Below, piece by piece: positions 61,292-64,000 of a stretch of 64,000 nt of DNA (positions are counted from its first letter, which is position 1; each line of letters starts with the position of its first letter). Below the pieces are notes generated by a model. The model was not told the origin of the DNA, ran no database searches, and worked only from the letters and a program-made list of their open reading frames with translations. Source of the stretch: an uncultured Eubacteriales bacterium (lineage in GTDB: Bacteria; Bacillota; Clostridia; Oscillospirales; Acutalibacteraceae); contig CAKSHH010000009.1 in NCBI GenBank assembly GCA_934456435.1, positions 1 through 64,000 on the forward strand, in the 5' to 3' direction. A program made the translations under genes and the position numbers.

Positions 61292-61957
61292 ATGAACTTC
61301 AGACACGAATTTAAGCACGAAATCGGGTACTGCGATCTGATTGCACTGCGGTCGAGACTTTCGGCTGTTATGCAGCAGGATCCCCACGCAATCAACGGCA
61401 GATACGAGATCCGCAGTCTTTATTTTGATAATCTTGACGACAAGGCTTTGCTCGAAAAGGTCAACGGCGTTGACAGGCGCGAAAAGTTCCGCCTGCGCTG
61501 TTACAACGGTGATACGTCGCTTATCTTTCTTGAAAAAAAGATCAAGGTCAACGGACTTTGTGCAAAGGAGCAGACGGTCGTTAATTGGGAACAGGCGCAG
61601 GCAATCGTCAGCGGAAAAGACTTTGACGACGGCGGCGACGAGCTTTTAAAGGATTTCAGGATAAAAACCGAGACGCTCGGTCTGAGACCGAAAACCATTG
61701 TTGACTACACCCGTGAGCCGTTTGTTTTCCCTGTCGGCAACGTCAGGGTGACGATGGATTACAACATTAGAACCGGGATGAACTGTACGGACTTTTTCGA
61801 CGGCGGATGCGTAACCGTTCCCGCCGGAGATGCGCCGATAATCCTTGAGGTTAAATGGGACGAGGTGCTTCCGTCTCTGATACGGGATATTGTGCAGATT
61901 ACGGGCACACACACATCGGCTTTTTCAAAATATGCAGCCTGCCGTGTTTACGGCTGA
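61292..61957 (+). CDS. VTC-domain polyphosphate-polymerase-like protein
   Basis: This 221-residue protein starts at ATG 61292, behind AAGGGAGTG. The basic tunnel of VTC/TTM enzymes is visible: FRHEFKHEI, RYEIRSLYFDN, REKFRLRCY, FLEKKIK and, at the end, LEVKWDEVLP. In yeast the domain makes polyphosphate from ATP. No SPX domain is present. The next two genes (DUF4956 and CotH) follow closely and are a recurring trio in Firmicutes as far as I know. Metal-dependent polymerase activity in this branch is not proven. Confidence 0.88.
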   Translation: MNFRHEFKHEIGYCDLIALRSRLSAVMQQDPHAINGRYEIRSLYFDNLDDKALLEKVNGVDRREKFRLRCYNGDTSLIFLEKKIKVNGLCAKEQTVVNWEQAQAIVSGKDFDDGGDELLKDFRIKTETLGLRPKTIVDYTREPFVFPVGNVRVTMDYNIRTGMNCTDFFDGGCVTVPAGDAPIILEVKWDEVLPSLIRDIVQITGTHTSAFSKYAACRVYG

Positions 61958-61982
61958 ATAAATCAATAAAGGAGTAGATTTT

Positions 61983-62654
61983 ATGAGTTTCAACGACATT
62001 TTCAAATCAAGCTTTTTGGAGAACATAACCTCCGTTTCACCTCTCGATATGGTGATTTCATTGGCACTTGCTTTCGGTATAGGACTTTTCATTTTCCTGA
62101 TTTATAAAAAGACCTTCGCCGGTGTAATGTATTCGTCAAGCTTTGGCGTAACACTCGTTGCGCTGACGATGATATCCACCTTTGTAATCCTCGCCGTAAC
62201 CTCAAACGTTGTGCTTTCACTCGGTATGGTAGGTGCTCTTTCAATCGTTCGTTTCAGAACGGCAATCAAAGAACCTCTCGACATTGCGTTTCTTTTCTGG
62301 GCAATTGCCGCCGGTATCGTCCTTGCCGCAGGCATGATTCCTCTTGCGGTTTTCGGCAGCGTTGTTATCGGCATTGTAATGCTTGTTTTCGCAAACAAAA
62401 AGTCGCACACAAACCCGTACATTGTTGTTCTTCGCTGTGCTGATCATGACAGCGAGGTCGCGGCGACCGAGTTCCTTAAAAAGCAGGTTAAGAAGTTCAA
62501 CGTCAAGAGCAAGACCGTTCAGAACGGTGCAATCGAGATCAACGCCGAAATCCGTATGAACGACGCAAAAACGGATTTCATCAACATTCTTTCCGAGATG
62601 AGCGGAGTAAACAGCGCCGTGCTGGTAAGCTACAACGGCGACTACATGGGCTGA
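61983..62654 (+). CDS. DUF4956 membrane protein
   Basis: This 223-residue protein has four membrane helices and the family motif VGALSIVRFRTAIKEPLDIAF, then a soluble C-terminal domain with ferredoxin-like strands (VVLRCADHDSE..). It lies between the VTC and CotH genes, 25 bases after the former. It may form the membrane exit for polyphosphate or another product (inference). Confidence 0.88.
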   Translation: MSFNDIFKSSFLENITSVSPLDMVISLALAFGIGLFIFLIYKKTFAGVMYSSSFGVTLVALTMISTFVILAVTSNVVLSLGMVGALSIVRFRTAIKEPLDIAFLFWAIAAGIVLAAGMIPLAVFGSVVIGIVMLVFANKKSHTNPYIVVLRCADHDSEVAATEFLKKQVKKFNVKSKTVQNGAIEINAEIRMNDAKTDFINILSEMSGVNSAVLVSYNGDYMG

Positions 62655-62666
62655 GGAGTGATACTA

Positions 62667-64000
62667 TGTCAACGCACAAAAATATCGACAGAATATGCTG
62701 CATCGTTCTCGCCGTCACGTTGGTTATAACCGTTCTGTTCATGTGCGGTGAAAGTCTCGGCATCACGAGCACGGCGAGGGCAATGGGCTACGAAACAAAG
62801 CTTTTCGACACTTCAAAGGTACACACAATAAACATTGTGATTGACGACTGGGACGGCTTCCTTGAGACCTGCACCAACGAAGAATATACCTCGTGCACCG
62901 TTGTGATAGACAACGAGGCATATAAAAACGTTGCGATCAGAGCCAAGGGCAATACCTCGCTGACGCAGGTTAAGAGCTACGGAAACAACCGTTACAGCTT
63001 TAAGATTGAGTTTGACCACTACGACAGCACAAAAAGCTATCACGGACTCGACAAGCTATGCCTTAACAATATAATTCAGGACAACACCTATATGAAGGAT
63101 TATCTTTGCTACCGTATGATGTCGGAGTTCGGAGTTGATTCGCCGCTGTGCAGCTATGTTTACATCACCATCAACGGCGAGGACTGGGGACTTTACCTCG
63201 CTGTCGAGGGCATTGAGGATTCGTTCTTGCAGCGCAGCTACGGCAATGATGTCGGCGAGCTTTACAAGCCGGACAGCCAGAGCATGGGCGGCGGCAGGGG
63301 AAACGGCGGTAATTTCAAAATGAGCGAATTTAACGCCGAACAGACCGATTCAACATCCGACAGCACGCAGTCCGCAACGAATGGACAGCCGCAGAGAAAT
63401 CCGCCGTCAAAGCCTGATGATAATTCGGGCAATACACAGACGGCGGACGGACAGACCGATTCAACAACCGACAGCACGCAGTCCGCAACGAACGGACAGC
63501 CGCAGGGAAATCCGCCGTCAAAGCCTGACGGTGAACCGGGAGCAAACGGCGGAATGGGCGGAGGAATGAACGGAAGCGATGATGTTTCGCTCATCTATTC
63601 CGACGACGAGTATTCGAGCTATCAGAACATCTTTGACAACGCCAAGACAGACATTTCCGATTCCGACAAGGATAGGCTTATTGCTTCGCTCAAAAAGCTC
63701 AACAATAACGAGGATATAGAGGACGTCGTTGACGTGGAAGAGGTTATCAGATACTTTGTGGTTCACAATTTCGTCTGCAACTTTGACAGCTACACAGGTT
63801 CGATGATTCACAACTATTATCTCTACGAGAAGGACGGACAAATGTCGATGATTCCGTGGGATTATAACCTCGCTTTCGGCGGCTTCCAGGGAGCGCAGAA
63901 CGCCTCGGCACTTGTCAATTATCCGATAGATACCCCCGTTTCGGGCGGAACGGTTGACTCAAGACCGATGCTCGCGTGGATATTTGCAAGCGACGAATAC
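62667..64000 (+). CDS. CotH-kinase family protein (partial, runs off the window)
   Basis: Starting at ATG 62667 behind GAGGAGTG, at least 444 residues are encoded with no stop. An N-terminal membrane anchor (about 10-35) is followed by the CotH core: IVIDDWDGFLETC, RAKGNTSL, GLDKLCLNNIIQDNTYMKDY, GLYLAVEGIEDSFL and the acidic motif MIPWDYNLAFGG. A low-complexity insert with Gln, Thr and Pro interrupts it at about 210-310 and contains a tandem repeat. The rest is beyond the window. Confidence 0.9.
63341..63532 (+). repeat. Tandem 111-base repeat inside the CotH gene
   Basis: Two near-identical units of about 81 bases (from 63341 and 63452) encode QTDSTxDSTQSATNGQPQ and the following PPSKPD. 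The period is 37 codons, so frame is kept. Confidence 0.85.

Overview
The window looks like a chromosome segment of a strictly anaerobic, spore-forming, Gram-positive clostridium, probably a gut Ruminococcaceae/Oscillospiraceae relative. The evidence is a SpoIIGA-sigma-E pair, dipicolinate synthase genes, an FeFe-hydrogenase-like protein, a V-type ATPase, GTP-dependent PEP carboxykinase, a sodium-pumping oxaloacetate decarboxylase and several secreted dockerin, cohesin-like and CotH proteins. Ribosome binding sites are strong and many terminators are intrinsic. The species call is inference; no rRNA or tRNA gene was seen. Layout: 1-3335, minus-strand cluster of a sensory-type FeFe hydrogenase, an anti-sigma-type ATPase, two DRTGG proteins and a PHP protein. 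3507-5459, secreted subtilisin. 5562-9907, phosphocholine genes (BCCT transporter, cytidylyltransferase, HTH-cytidylyltransferase-choline kinase fusion) beside a LicD remnant; a full-length LicD lies at 31056. 10179-16847, housekeeping genes (glycyl-tRNA synthetase, oadAG-biotin carrier-oadB, guaB). 17298-26653, three large secreted proteins. 27203-28990, pckG, flanked by palindromic repeats. 29325-30703, an IS3-family element. 32148-35987, a CotH-dockerin protein. 36048-45404, the V-ATPase operon with a lipoprotein gene at its end and a repeat element inside it. 45616-49798, a glycosyltransferase, spoIIGA-sigE, a degenerate iron-ADH-like protein and a small membrane protein. 49863-50982, repeats and a tandem pair of structured RNAs leading into an XRE regulator. 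50964-52529, dpaA-dpaB plus an unannotated 44-residue ORF, with a perfect sigma-K-type promoter. 52700-57318, murC and a MurT/GatD/racemase cluster whose GatD has lost its catalytic residues. 57706-64000, mgtE, a two-component system, and a VTC-DUF4956-CotH operon that runs off the end. Functional links: PckG and the Na+-pumping decarboxylase could convert PEP to pyruvate through oxaloacetate while building a sodium gradient that a V-ATPase might share. Lic proteins could decorate the envelope with phosphocholine. SpoIIGA processes sigma-E early in sporulation, and DpaAB makes dipicolinate late. The least explained and most interesting element is the pair of roughly 160-nt RNAs at 50365-50885 (minus strand). 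They share four helices, a one-sided bulge, a promoter context and a terminator placed just before the regulator's ribosome binding site, while their helix sequences differ in a compensatory way.
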